A DNA stretch of 64,000 bases, taken from Lyophyllum atratum. Lineage: Eukaryota > Basidiomycota > Agaricomycetes > Agaricales > Lyophyllaceae. Below the pieces are notes generated by a model that was given only the letters and a program-made list of their open reading frames with translations, was not told the origin of the DNA and did no database searches. A program made the position numbers and the translations under genes. Shown in pieces: positions 53,201-64,000 of this stretch. Where the stretch lies: the NCBI GenBank assembly GCA_014905825.1, contig JACGCN010000064.1, positions 124,001 through 188,000 of the forward strand, written 5' to 3'. Position 1 is the first letter of the stretch. Each line of letters starts with the position of its first letter.

Positions 53201-56043
53201 ATGCATCTGCCAATACCAGCCGTACATCAGAAAAGATCATGGAGCCCCCGCTGATGGACTTAGCCAACGGCCGGGCGATGTCACCTTGGAAGCAAGCCCT
53301 TACGATCTTTTACAAGCGTCGTCTCATCGCCCGTCGAAGCTGGCTTACGCCTGTTTTGACAATTCTGGTGGCAGTCGCTGGCGCCACGATACCTCTAGTC
53401 TTCATACGCGGGAAACACCAAAACTGCTCACGGAAATTTGCGAACTCCACAAATATACCTCTATACCTTCCCAACTCTCCTATCGTCCCTTTCACGTTTG
53501 GGCCTTCGTCTCGGGTCCTTACCTCACCACCTGGAATCACTAACATTCTTGGAAGCAGCACCAATTTGTTCCGGATCACAAATGTTACTGACCAAGCCGC
53601 GTTTGTGGGCACGATACAACAAAATTACCGCAATCTGTCCCTTGGCGGCATCTCTCTGGACCTCGCGACCGGCGCCTCATTAATTGCTTGGGAGGCTACG
53701 CCACCAGGATACACAGGGCCTTCTATGCTGAACCTAGCTAACAATGTTCATTTCAACAATGCACTTAACAAGGCTGGCAATTCTGGAAATCCTCCGACTA
53801 TCATCCGAGCAGGTTATGATACCTTCCCACCTATAGGCGCAGGGACACTAGTCTCTTTGAAGTGGATGGGATTCTTCGGTGCAGTTATGGTATGCACTTG
53901 TGCGCAGTTGTTGTCCAAAATTCATGCTAATTCGCCGTGCTTCGGTCAGGCGGTATTCCCGGCATTTTTTGCCCTCTATGTCTCTAGGGAGCGGCGTTCC
54001 TCTGTGCAAGCTATGCAGATGTCCAATGGTCTGGGTGATCCCATAGGCCTATGGTTGGGACATCTCATGTTTGACACAATTACATCGATTATATTATCTA
54101 CGATAATCATCATCGTCTTTGCCGTCGCCTCGAATCAATTCCAAGGCCTTGGCTTCTTGGTATGTATCAAACTTCCGTGTCCTTCGAGTTGGTTGTCTGA
54201 CGCATGTTTTACACAGTGGCTCGTAATGGTTCTGTACGGCATAACTGGCGCACTGTTCTCGTACTGTGTCTCCCTGATGGTTGCTTCTCCGCTAGCGGCC
54301 TTCGCTACAGTTGCAGGTTACCAAGTCATCATGTTCATAGTAAGAGCCTGTCAAGGTCTGCCTGATGCATCGCTAATCGAAGTAAACAGCTATACCTTGC
54401 TGGATACCTTCTTACCTTGACTTACGGTAAAACATCCGCGGCGCCTCAGATAATCACCATCATACACTTTACCCTGTCCTTGGCCTCCCCGGTGGCGAGT
54501 GTGGTTCGTCAATTCAGTATGCGTTCGTATGTGGGACATACTTAATTTTGCCTTTGCAGACGCGTGCTGCCCTTGTATCTGTTAATCTCTTCTCTCTTCT
54601 GTGCGACGGGACCACTCCTGTAACTTCGTCGTCCATGGGCCAGATCATACGATTTGGGGGCCCCATCCTCTACCTTATTGTCTATTCCTTTGTGCTCCTT
54701 GCAATCCTTGTTTGGGTTGACTCCGGCTCTCTTCTACCTCGTCGAGTACGGCCGGTCAATAGGCAAACAGCCGCAAACGAGTGGTCCAGTCGGCCTACGC
54801 CGCAAGATGTTGTCGATGAGGCCAAAGCAACATCCGACTCTAAAGATTTACTTCGTGTCCTTGACGTTTCCAAATCCTATAACTCCAACAAAGTCGTCGA
54901 TGGCGTTAGCCTCGGCGTGTCTCGAGACACTGTTTTCGCTCTATTAGGACCTAACGGAGCGGGCAAAACCACTACGTTCAACATGATCCGTAAGTTATCT
55001 CCTGAGATCGCAGCTACTGTCCTTATCCCTGACCTCCATTTGATAGGCGGTGATGTTATTCCAGACACGGGCGACGTGGTGATTGCGGGGACATCTGTGG
55101 TTCATCATCCTAGGACTGCTCGACTTTCTCTAGGAGTGTGCCCACAATTCACGGCGATCGACTCCCAGTTGACCGTCAGGGAACATCTTCATGTCTATGG
55201 CCGATTGAAGGGATTGAAACCTGGTCCTGAACTTCAGGACAATGTTGAATCGATTTTGCGAGGCACATCGCTAGTCTTGTACGCTGACCGGTTGGCTAGT
55301 AAGCTCTCGGGCGGAAATCAAAGAAAACTTTCGTTGGCCATTTCTTTGATCGGTACGCAGTAATTGCTGCTATCTTCATGAGGCATCCGCTGACGGCAAC
55401 GAGTAGGAAATCCCGCAGTCGTACTCATTGACGAGTTCTCGACCGGCATTGACGCTAAGATGAAACGAGATATGTGGCAAACACTGAGGAATGTCGCTAT
55501 CGGGAAGGCAGTCATCATCACAACTCGTGGGGCCACATACTGTTCTCATGGCCGATTTACTAATCAATATGTAGATTCTATGGAGGAGGCCTCAGCGCTA
55601 GCCAATAGAGTGGGGATAATAGCTAAACAGCTTCTCGGTGAGTGAATCCTTTTCCCACTTTTGCCGTTTCCTGACGGCACCCTGTTTCAATAGCCATCGG
55701 TACCACCGAATCACTGTCTGCTCGATATGCTATCTATGAGGTTCATTTCTCTTGCCGCACACGCGATGAAGTGCTCAAGGCGCAGGCGTTGATGGCCAAG
55801 ATCCCGAGATCCCGTATGGCGGATGATGTTGCAACGCGGTTCGAGGTTCCAATCGAACCGGGCGGCATGTCCCTAGCTCAACTTTTCACCCTGTTGTCAA
55901 GTCAAGGTGACTTCTCGGAATATACCGTGGAGAAGGCGTCATTAGAGAGCGTGTTTCTCAAAGTTATCAGAGGAAATAACGTGCGAGAGGAAGACAACAT
56001 CGTTCGTGGCCAACGCTCTTGGAGACGGCTTTGGCTTTCGTAG
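50300..56043 (+). CDS. ABCA-type full ABC transporter
   Basis: Starts [20 protein letters not shown], the usual N-terminus of fungal ABCA proteins (first membrane helix [20 protein letters not shown]). A large extracellular loop ([35 protein letters not shown]) is followed by TMD1 ([40 protein letters not shown]). NBD1 has [39 protein letters not shown] and the H-loop TIVFTTH. TMD2 is followed by NBD2: [33 protein letters not shown] and [12 protein letters not shown] splice restores [16 protein letters not shown], and the C-terminus ends SWRRLWLS. Both ATP sites look intact. ABCA proteins move lipids across membranes; substrate and location here are unknown. About 15 introns; several borders in TMD2 are approximate. 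Confidence 0.92.
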
Positions 56044-56293
56044 GATTCGCTAGATGGACATGAAATAGATAAGTTATATGCCTGTTTGTTGAGAAATGTT
56101 GCGTTGCGGCATTTCATACTTATAATACTATAACACGGGAATTCAAGTTGGGGCTGGGGATGGTTAACAACGCAGAGTCTGCAGAAATTTTTCGAAGCTG
56201 TCATGCTATATTTCGACGTTCCATATCTATGGACAAATCATGTTGTACAATTGTCAAAGCTCAAAGATCCGAACAATTCCGTTCTTTCTCCAG

Positions 56294-57103
56294 TCAAACC
56301 ACTGTTTCGTATGGTTTGAGACTCTCAACATACGCTGCCCACCTGCCTTCATCCCAAGTCTTGATGTCCGTCCACTCCGGGCTGTCCTCCCCAAATATTT
56401 GCCTGTACCACATAAGCCTCGCCGCGACAAAGAAGTCGCTGAAGCATGGGGTCTTCCCGCCGAAGTAAGACCCTTCTGCCTTTGCTGCCTGCAACCAACC
56501 GTCAACAGTGCTGAGCCCTGCCTTCACCTTCGCCCATTCCTCGTCCCGCGCCGGCCCAGTAGGTGTCAAAGTCTCCATGGTCTTCCCAAAGGCCTTCTCT
56601 CTGTGGAGACGGAAATACGCATCGCTGCCCGAGGTCAGGATCCGGTGCGTGGCAGGCATGGCGAACTGCAGGGCGGGCATCCCGGTAGCGAAGAACGCAT
56701 TGGTAAAGGCGTTCTGAAGGGCGACTGTTCCGGTGGGCAGCAACTTGGGGGTATCGGGGTATGTCTTGTCGAGGTACTCGGCGATGGCGATGGAGTCCGC
56801 AACGGTGGTGTTGGTGGACGGGTCGTGGATTATGGGGACAGTGTAGAGGGGGGAACCATCGGGCCGTTTGCCAGTTGGGAGTGCGCCAAGCTTTTTGGCC
56901 AATGCCTCAATGTCGGGGTATTCGACCCATTCGGTCTTGTACGGCACTCCCTTGAAGTTCAGACAGAATCTTCAAAAAATTCGATAAGATCGCGACGAGT
57001 CAGAACAAGATCGGGATGCTCACCGGCCCTTCCAGGTATTGGGGGACCAAGCTTTATTGGCCTTTGTGCATGGGATATCGTAGAAAGTTATTACGTTGGA
57101 CAT
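56294..57103 (-). CDS. Glutathione transferase, etherase (LigE-like) type
   Basis: Two exons: MSNVITFYDIPCTKANKAWS then PNTWKGR (from 57103), and RFCLNFKGVPYKTEWVEYPD (intron donor GTGAGC) continuing to 56294. The thioredoxin-like N-domain has the glutathione-contacting VPIIHD and the ADSIAIAEYLD pair (cis-Pro and Ser-type). The helical C-domain includes FSDFFVAARLMWYRQIFGED. The YDIP..SPNTWKxRxxLNxKGxPYKTxWVEYPDI opening is typical of fungal etherase-related GSTs, cousins of bacterial LigE/LigF that cleave beta-aryl ethers of lignin. Many fungal ones bind wood extractives rather than act as etherases, so the substrate is open. Length, about 250 aa, fits. Confidence 0.87.
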
Positions 57104-57170
57104 TGGAGATGGGCCTGCTTCTGTTGACTATGGGCCGGACCTTCTGGACTTTATATCCCATTCATGGTGG

Positions 57171-57723
57171 TCATATGTAGGTCGAACGTCTTTCCGCATT
57201 CATTGACGAGTAAGCGAGATTAAAAATACTCACCTTGGTCTCGAAGGCCCGCCCTCTACTCCGTGATGGCGTACCTCGCAATCCATGTCCGAAGCTAACA
57301 GGTATGGCACTTAGCTTCGGCCCATAATCTTCATCGATGTCAGAGCTGGCCGAGCTCAACGCCGATTCGAGGTGGACTCATGGCCGCATCGGTCCATAGA
57401 TATCCTTTGCACTTGCGGACCCACTGCCATAACCAAGTGCTATTCTTGAGTTGACAAGACGCCTCATAGGATTCCCGCTTTGATGCTTGCTTACTGATAT
57501 TGATGGCCAACACCAGTATGTATCCACTGTACACTCCGTTCATTCGTTTTCTCGAGTTGCAACAACTTGCCAAAGTTGCTGTCAATGTCATCAGATTGAT
57601 GGGTTGCAGAGACATGTATGTAAACATAGCCCTGTCAATGAAACGGTTTCCGCAGGTGCAAATGATAGCTTCCTCTTCTGTGGAATTACCCCAGCTCGGC
57701 GTGTTGGAATCGGAGAATGGCAT
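57171..57723 (-). CDS. Possible small unrecognised gene
   Basis: Minus-strand frames with plausible splice signs. ATG 57723 opens MPFSDSNTPSWGNSTEEEAI. A later stretch encodes SKRESYEASCQLKNSTWLWQ, and a third acidic-to-basic part reads SSASSDIDEDYGPKLSAIPV and GLRGTPSRSRGRAFETK, with a good donor (AAG/GTGAGT) after it. No domain is recognised, the exons could not be joined into one convincing frame, and there is an overlapping plus-strand frame (57487-57774). Confidence 0.28.
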
Positions 57724-57824
57724 TGCATTTTAGTCTACTCATCGAAATCCGATTTTGCGGTTCTTGCACCATAAGTGGAGATTTGTAAGAGGGGACCGTT
57801 GCGCGCCATGGTATTCAAGCATTG

Positions 57825-58668
57825 TTATTCCTGTTTTGCAATGTTCTCGAGCTCCTTCTTTGCCTGTGCAGCAATGCCATTAAGATGCCTGCTGATCTTT
57901 GGCACGGCAAAGTAGGAGGCAATACAAGCCAGAAGAATGTACGCCAAGACTGGTAGGACGGAGGCTGGTAAAACGCCGAAGTATAGAGGTTCCAGAACGA
58001 CGATGAACGGTACGGAGAGAGGGAAAGACACGGCCGGTTTGGTGTCAGTCGCGTGGGATTTAGGAGTAGGAGCAAGGACGCCTCTGTCGACGGCTCGAAT
58101 GCGCGCATATCGTTGGGGAGGTTTGTGTGCCGTAGTGTCCTGCGTCGGTTGAAGTGCGACACCAAAGTGAGCAGAGAGATTCTCAAAATCATGTATTTGT
58201 ATTGAGAAGTCGGCTGGGTGCTGGTGAGATACGCGCGTCGTTTATTGTCAGTACACCTTGCATGACAGTAGCAGAAGCGAGATAAGACGTACGGAAGCGG
58301 GCCACGAGAGCCGCAGGGTGAAGCTAGAATACGTGGTCCAGTCTCGCGTAAGGTCGAGTACCATCCAAAGTTCGTGCGGGCACGAGTGTCCATATGCTTT
58401 CAAAGCATGAGACCCATCTTCACACACCTGCCTCAGAGGGGTTCCAAGGGGTGCTGGAAGAATGGTCCATTCGCGTTCGTTGTGGGTGTTGTTCAGCCTA
58501 GGCCTAACAGACGCATTAACAGGGCCCAGTGCATGCCGTGTCTACTAACCATTTACTGGCAAACGCGACGGCTGCGTTATAATCCTCAGACACGCTGAAG
58601 TTGACAATTTCGGTGTTGGCGAGAACGTGGAGAGAAAAGCAGAGCAACAAAAATGACAACCCGAACAT
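57825..58668 (-). CDS. Small secretory-pathway membrane protein, unrecognised
   Basis: Starts MFGLSFLLLCFSLHVLANTE, a signal peptide, then IVNFSVSEDYNAAVAFA. A later exon gives LNNTHNEREWTILPAPLGTP, then HELWMVLDLTRDWTTYSSFT, LRLSWPASFPADFSIQIHDF and RYARIRAVDRGVLAP. It ends with a hydrophobic pair (FPLSVPFIVVLEPLYFGVL; VLPVLAYILLACIASYFAV) and a lysine-rich tail NGIAAQAKKELENIAKQE. The layout of signal peptide, luminal domain, C-terminal membrane segment and short cytosolic tail recalls PIG-X/Pbn1-type subunits of the GPI mannosyltransferase in the ER. I cannot confirm that from motifs, so no symbol is given. About three introns; borders approximate. Confidence 0.62.
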
Positions 58669-59077
58669 GGGGTTTGGCTTTGGTCAAGCAGCAAAGTGCT
58701 GTCTGATTCGGCCCAGCAAGACTATCAAAACTTATAGATGCCCGGCTTCAAGCTCAAGCTCGGTTAGGACGCGCAGACTAGATACATAGTACTAGCGATG
58801 GTAAATGCATAAATGTGGAACTGCTGGTGGTATAAAGAGCGTGGAGATAGGGGTGGATTAAATACGTAGACAAGCGTAGACATTACTTAAAGTATACAAT
58901 GAAAGCAATTAAAAATGTCAACAAAACAATAAATAGACCAAGGGTTTCCAGTGTCCGTGTTTGCCAGCAAGATGATCTCTGGGACGGAGGCAGGATATAT
59001 GTCATGAGGTTCGTAACGAGGATTAAAGGAGAAGAGTGGCGATGGCTGGCACAAACCATACCGACATCCGTCGTCTT
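58669..59077. other. Intergenic region
   Basis: About 410 bp between two minus-strand genes, including the promoter of the small membrane protein and the 3' end of the CorA gene. Only short frames without motifs. Confidence 0.45.
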
Positions 59078-61663
59078 TTAAGCTCGCTTGATCGTCTATA
59101 ATAGAGAGAAGTGAGGAACGGAACTACACGATAATACATCAGAACTATCACCTTCACAGCCTTCTTGGTTGTCATCCTTTTCTCAATGTAGTGGGCCATA
59201 TTCTTGATGTCCGACCACATGAACAAGGGAACGATGACAATCATAACGGGAAGAGCGATCTCCCAGAAGCTATCGAAGGAAGGCGGTTAGCAATGTAACG
59301 GAGGAAAAAGGGAAGACGATACATACAGTAGATCCGAGTGTAGGTTTACGGACCACATGGATGTGAAGTTCATACCCTATGAGGGAAGATATGAATGACG
59401 TGAAACAGCGAGGGTGTGATAACATACGAAATAACCGGTGAGCAAGGTGAGAGGGAGGAAGATGATCGTCGCTAGTGTCAAACGACGCCTATGAAACAGA
59501 GATGAGCCTCAAATTCCCTCGTGATGGTAAGGAGCGTAGGTTTACATGACTTGATTCATCTCATACGAGGCGAGCTAAGCAGCATGGTAAGGACGCGGTT
59601 AGATGAACGGCATTGCAAGGAGTACTGACATTGAAAGCATAACCAATCAAATTCTCCGCGATTCCGGCAAACATATCCAGGCTAGTCAAAATGTACTCCA
59701 TGTGGTCGAAGACATCCGCCTATCGTTTCTTTAGGACCAATGCCACGGGGCGAATCAATGGGAATGACATACCAGATAGATTTTCGACTTATGGCTCATG
59801 AAACCGACTACCTTGACACCAGCGTTGGCTGGATCGGACATATCGATGAGGGCTGCACAGCGGTCAACATCGTATCTTCTTAGGCCGTATATCAACGTCT
59901 TGATAGGCTCGAGGGTACGCTTGTGGAGAATCAAGTCACCAGAAAGGATGTGGACTTGTTAGAGAATAATTCTATCAGTATTTCCTAGATGGACACGAAT
60001 GCGAACTACGCACGATGTCTGACGATCTTCACATTGGGCTTCAATAGGATCGCACGCTCAAACTTATTGATCTTGGCATGGTACTCGTCAATAACCTCGA
60101 GAGCGTTGTCAACAACTAAATTTTGTCCGGTTTAGTAATGTGGAACATTCAATGAAATAACTTGCACGTACTGAGATCCAGTATCGCATGGACAAGAAGT
60201 GACGGGTCTGCGGATGTCCTGAGGCCAGTATCCCTTTGATGAAGCCGCTTGCTGATCGGCGCAGTGAAGTCGAGGGTTGGAGCCGCGTGGAAGGATATCA
60301 CAGTTCCTAACCCGAATCATTGGAAAGGGGATGAAAGATCCACGAAGCCGACATACCGTCTCTGAGCAAGAATACGAACATAGGGGAGACCTTGACATTC
60401 ACCCGCTCGCCCTGCCGAATGATGAATGATGAAAACTAAGTCTGAGCATGGTTTGCATACCTGTTTCAAGGCGTCGAGCGTTACTTCGTGTATGACCTTA
60501 TTCTGTTGCTTTTTAGCGGCCTGCAACTAGACGTTAGCGTTTCTTGCCATTTTTTGATCTTGTTAAGCTTACACCACTCATTAGTCGTGCTAAGCTAGAG
60601 CTAGATCCAGTATATCCCCGCATACCTTCCACATCACGTTGACTGTGAGGGAGAAGAGGAATAAGGCGCCTCCGTTTCTTCGTTGTGCTTTGGTTCGGCA
60701 TAATTCCACCGTTGTACATGTCGCCCTCGCCATCTCGTTCCTCCGCAGCCTCTTTGTCCAACTCGTCACTCTCCCGGAGAGGGTCAGGGGATACAGAACG
60801 CGGGGCTCCTGTCAATGTGGACCCGTGTGCTGCCGATTCAGAACTGGCAAGATCATCACTTTTCCCGAGCTCATGGCAGAGGACTCGTAAGAACAGGTGC
60901 TTGCTATAGTAGTCGGCTTTGGAGCGGTTCTGACTCCTTGTATGAAAAACATCCTCAAGTGCAAGTGGATGGAGATCTTGCGAAGAGATAACGCGTCAAA
61001 TCTAGGCGGGGTTGGCAGGAAAGGCCAATACTCACCATACTTAATCGAGACGGCTTTTATAACATCCCAGCTCAGTCCTCCAATGTTTATCCACCGCACC
61101 TTGACCCATGGCTCCTTCGCACTCGCTGCAGGGTCGTCCAGGAGATTGATGAATTCCGCGTTCGTCATGCGACCAAAACTACTGCGCACAGAGGAGTAGT
61201 CGATAACCTCAATCACGCAGTCCTGGCGGATGTGACCATAAAGCAGGTTGGCAGACGCGCGCCGTGGGTTCACGCCTGGCTCAGCACCAACACGCCCCAT
61301 TCCAGTGAGATACGACGTTCCACGATGCAACGCCATGACCTTGCGAACTGCCGCTCGAAACCTTTCCTTGGGTGTTGGAGCGGCCCATGCGTGAGATTTG
61401 TGGGTAGCGGGAGACTTCGCTGTCGCTGAGGGGTGGGACTTGATTCTAGAGAGTACAGAATGTTTAACGGAAGGGGAACGCGGGTTCGAAAGTTGGGCCA
61501 GTCTCGGACTGGGTTCTGTGGCAGTGACGGGGAAAGAATGATTATGGGATTGCACTGGATAGACTGGGGATGTTGCTTCCGGTGCATCATAGGTATCCAT
61601 GTCCTCCATGTCGGGCGTTAACGAACGGCCCTCTGAGTCGCTGAAACTATTTTCGCGAGGCAT
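59078..61663 (-). CDS. CorA-type Mg2+ transporter (GMN motif)
   Basis: Multi-exon minus-strand gene. The N-terminal region is disordered and basic (MPRENSFSDSEGRSLTPDME; SHAWAAPTPKERFRAAVRKV), then IRQDCVIEVIDYSSVRSSFG and VRWINIGGLSWDVIKAVSIK start the CorA cytosolic domain. A disordered insert (about 60,530-60,830) follows with runs such as STTKKRRRLIPLLPHS. Later exons give FVFLLRDGTVISFHAA, the long helix (INKFERAILLKPNVKIVRHL; DVFDHMEYILTSLDMF) and RRLTLATIIFLPLTLLTGYF, immediately followed by GMNF, the selectivity signature. The second helix is EIALPVMIVIVPLFMW, and the last exon encodes TIKRA. Fungal relatives (Alr type) carry Mg2+ into the cell across the plasma membrane. Insert and N-tail are typical of fungal Alr proteins. 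Confidence 0.9.
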
Positions 61664-62677
61664 AGTGCTGAAGAATGTGGCAATAGGCTATACACCCGCA
61701 GAGTCTAAGGCCCAAGGTCTATGGATCCAACGAGGAAGGCTTGGAGGAGTCGAAGTCTAAGGAAGGGGATAAACAGCGCCCAACGTAAATGACATTGATA
61801 CGCTCGCACAAGCCTCGAGGCGAGACAAAAATATCCCACTGGCAGTGTTGTGGGAGTCAGGCACGTCAGACCAATCAGCTCCAGGCCTTCCATCGTACAT
61901 CGACAGACGTTGACCATTTGCAACGTCAATACATGAATACGACTAGCTTGAATTATCCCAGGAAGGTCGGGCACAGGCTCTCCTCAATAGCAGCCGCCTG
62001 CACTGAATGCATGCCCGGTATGCAAATTTTAAATCTTCAGGGAATGATGGCCGGCAACTGAGCCAACAAGGGGCGTGGAACCACTACCGCATGATGAGCT
62101 GGAAACACCGCATCTCACCGGAGTCACCGAACCAGCACTCAAAGGCACTCAACCATCGTAGAGAGGTAGTATAGAAGCAGTGATTTGAGTGGAAGGCACA
62201 GTGATCAGATAGATCTGACATTGAAATAGCTCTCATCCAATAATAACTTGTTGCCGAAAACAGATACCAAACTAGAGACACGGTGCACACTCACTGACAA
62301 TAGGTGAACTCGAGGCGGACACCCTGCGATAACGTATTAGAAGGAGCGATCTAGCGATTGGTTTGCGACGAGGAAAGATTGTGGTATAAGTAAAGACAGA
62401 GGACATGTTGGAGGCAACGGCTGACACCAGTCAACCATGGGTCAATAAACCTCCAACAAGTGACAAGGACACCGTGCGTGTAGGTGAGGTGGGTAAAGGG
62501 AGTGTGGCCGTGGGTTAAATGGCAATAAAATAGTTCGGTGACGAGCATATGATAGTGTGTCTTGAAAATGCATAGAGAAAACTTTAGTCAACTTTGTGTC
62601 AAACGGACCCCAGATGTGATGAGAGAAAAGTGGAAAGTGGGAACAGACGCGCGAACCCAGCGCGGCTCTGTTCAAGA
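61664..62677. other. Intergenic region upstream of the CorA gene
   Basis: About 1 kb between two minus-strand genes. Short frames on both strands (up to about 90 codons) show no motif or splice-consistent structure. It probably holds the CorA promoter and the 3' UTR of the flanking gene. Confidence 0.45.
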
Positions 62678-64000
62678 TCACGACGGCTGGCGAGGTGATG
62701 AGAAGAGGGAGAACACTTTCTCCGCGTTCTCCTTGTACTTCTTCAGCTTCTTGTTCTTCTGCTTCTCCGGTTCTTCAACCAGAGGACGACTCCTCAGTGT
62801 CTCCGATCCACCCAGGGCTTCTACGGTCCCCGACTCCCCATTGCCCGATTGATCGGAAGACAGGCTCTGGGCGCCAACCGAGATCGCCGACTCCTTCGAC
62901 TTGAGCGAATGCGAAAAGGACGGCGATGGTGTTAGTAGTCCACCACTTGAGGATGCCGCCGAGAGAGTATTAGAGGTGGTGCTAGCCAAGGACTTTGCAG
63001 TCCCACTCGACTTGGACGAAAATGAAGAAGGGGGAGCACCAGGCGACTTGGGTCGTAAAAACTGTCTAGGATGTTTGCGGAAGGTGAGAGGTGTCCGACC
63101 ACGTTTCTGCGAAGGACTCGGCGAGTCTGCGGCCTCCGATGTGGTGAGTTCTGAGCTCTTGGACATGCCCGAGAATGACCGCGGGGCAGAGCGTGATTGG
63201 GACGGGGTGGAGGCCTTTCTGAAAACAGCCAACCTATATCGATCAACCACACCCCTGGCGAACAGAGTGGTGCCCTTTGCACCGTTCCGATCTTCGCCGT
63301 CAGCAGCTTCCACGAAATCCCAATCGTCGTCTTCGTCATCCTCGCGCTCCGTGATCCCGGCCTCGTCGACAGCGTCGGACAGATATCGATCGAGCGCCGG
63401 GACGCCAGATTTCTCTCGGCGTGAACGGCCGCTGAGTAGATTGATTCCACGAGTGACTGAAGCCTTTGCAGGAGGGGCAGGCTTCGCCTTGTGCTCCTTG
63501 TCTGGAATCGTTGGTGGAACAGCTTCCGAAGGTCCAGGGGGCGGCAAGTCCTTGCTTTTCCGTGGCTTTGGCTCTTCCACTGCTTCAATAACAGGCACCG
63601 AAGGCTCGACGGAGACAGGAGCAGGCTCCTTGGGTGGCAAAGCCGGTATGTCTTCAGCAACTTCAGGGACAACAGCAGGGCGAGCTTCAGGCGTCTTCGG
63701 CTCGGAGCCCTCAGCAACGACGTCTTCGGCCATCGGACCATCTATAGGCGGTGTGGTGTCAAGAGGTTCTAGAGCCGCAAGCATATCTTCATCGTCTTCC
63801 TCGCTGTCGCCTTGCGACCCACTGCTCTCCTCATCTTCATCGTCGAGAAGAACAGAATGACGACCCTTGAAGGAATAACCGTCGAAGACATCCACACTCT
63901 CATCGGTGATAGCTTGCTGCTGCGGGCGGATGGAGGAACTGCGAGATTGTGATGGCGTTGTGTTGGAGTCCTCGCCGTCCGTGCGATCAGTGTCCTGATC
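62678..64000 (-). CDS. C-terminal part of a large disordered acidic protein (partial, runs off the window)
   Basis: Open from the right edge (64000) to the stop at 62678, over 430 codons without an intron; the true start lies outside. It contains the ordered-looking block SVDVFDGYSFKGRHSVLLDD followed by acidic SSGSQGDSEEDDEDM, a proline-rich disordered middle, then DDDWDFVEAADGEDRNGAKG with TTLFARGVVDRYRLAVFRKA. After that comes a basic Ser/Pro-rich tail (RKHPRQFLRPKSPG) and an end coiled coil (KQKNKKLKKYKENAEKVFSL). The two ordered blocks look conserved, but I do not recognise the family. No enzymatic motif is seen. An ATG at 63895 is unlikely to be the start because the frame continues upstream. 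Confidence 0.75.
   Translation of the reverse strand, partial: DQDTDRTDGEDSNTTPSQSRSSSIRPQQQAITDESVDVFDGYSFKGRHSVLLDDEDEESSGSQGDSEEDDEDMLAALEPLDTTPPIDGPMAEDVVAEGSEPKTPEARPAVVPEVAEDIPALPPKEPAPVSVEPSVPVIEAVEEPKPRKSKDLPPPGPSEAVPPTIPDKEHKAKPAPPAKASVTRGINLLSGRSRREKSGVPALDRYLSDAVDEAGITEREDDEDDDWDFVEAADGEDRNGAKGTTLFARGVVDRYRLAVFRKASTPSQSRSAPRSFSGMSKSSELTTSEAADSPSPSQKRGRTPLTFRKHPRQFLRPKSPGAPPSSFSSKSSGTAKSLASTTSNTLSAASSSGGLLTPSPSFSHSLKSKESAISVGAQSLSSDQSGNGESGTVEALGGSETLRSRPLVEEPEKQKNKKLKKYKENAEKVFSLFSSPRQPS

Noticed and set aside
62901..63860. Long plus-strand frame (319 codons)
   Set aside because: It is the Ser/Gly-rich antisense shadow of the acidic protein gene on the minus strand, a known effect of biased codons.

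Overview
The window looks like nuclear DNA of a filamentous basidiomycete, probably an agaricomycete. Genes are compact and mostly cut by many introns of about 45-65 bp with GT..AG (rarely GC..AG) ends. The gene set is typical of mushroom-forming fungi: a GH128 beta-glucanase, a PDR-type ABC transporter, an etherase-type GST, CENP-V/GFA proteins, and core eukaryotic genes (DOP1, SNU114, calnexin, adenosine kinase, prefoldin 1, ATP synthase subunit e, SWI5). No tRNA, rRNA, CRISPR or viral gene was found. Exon joins were worked out by eye from reading frame and splice signals.

0-5 kb: ATP synthase subunit e (minus), then three tandem CENP-V/GFA paralogues with one intron at the same place, then a disordered nuclear-type protein that may be an INO80 Ies4-like subunit. 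5-7 kb: a complete PIF/Harbinger-like MITE with TTA target-site duplication, then about 1.4 kb without a clear gene. 7-13.7 kb: DOP1, more than 20 exons. 14-17.3 kb: an Ssp120/nucleobindin-like EF-hand secretory protein and a GH128 glucanase, both minus. 19-25 kb: a full-length PDR-type ABC transporter. 25.3-28 kb: a TPR protein, with a decayed copy of its first exon upstream. 28.4-35.2 kb: prefoldin 1, SNU114 and calnexin. 35.6-41 kb: a single-pass membrane protein, a two-finger C2H2 protein and adenosine kinase.

41-47 kb is the most interesting part. A single intronless gene encodes an apparent all-in-one RNA end-healing and sealing enzyme: a 2H phosphoesterase, a helical region, a Cys-dependent phosphatase, a P-loop polynucleotide kinase and an RNA ligase. 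It is divergent, over 219 bp, from an intronless RCC1-repeat gene resembling Kti13/Ats1. Next come a tiny SWI5 gene with a 15-nt micro-exon and paired MCB boxes, and an intronless kinase-like gene. 47-50.3 kb is gene-poor, with a small Cys-rich ORF, a 48-bp minisatellite and one copy of a dispersed ~100-bp repeat. 50.3-56 kb: an ABCA-type transporter. 56.3-62 kb: an etherase-type GST, a small secretory membrane protein and a CorA-type Mg2+ transporter. The window ends inside a disordered acidic protein on the minus strand.
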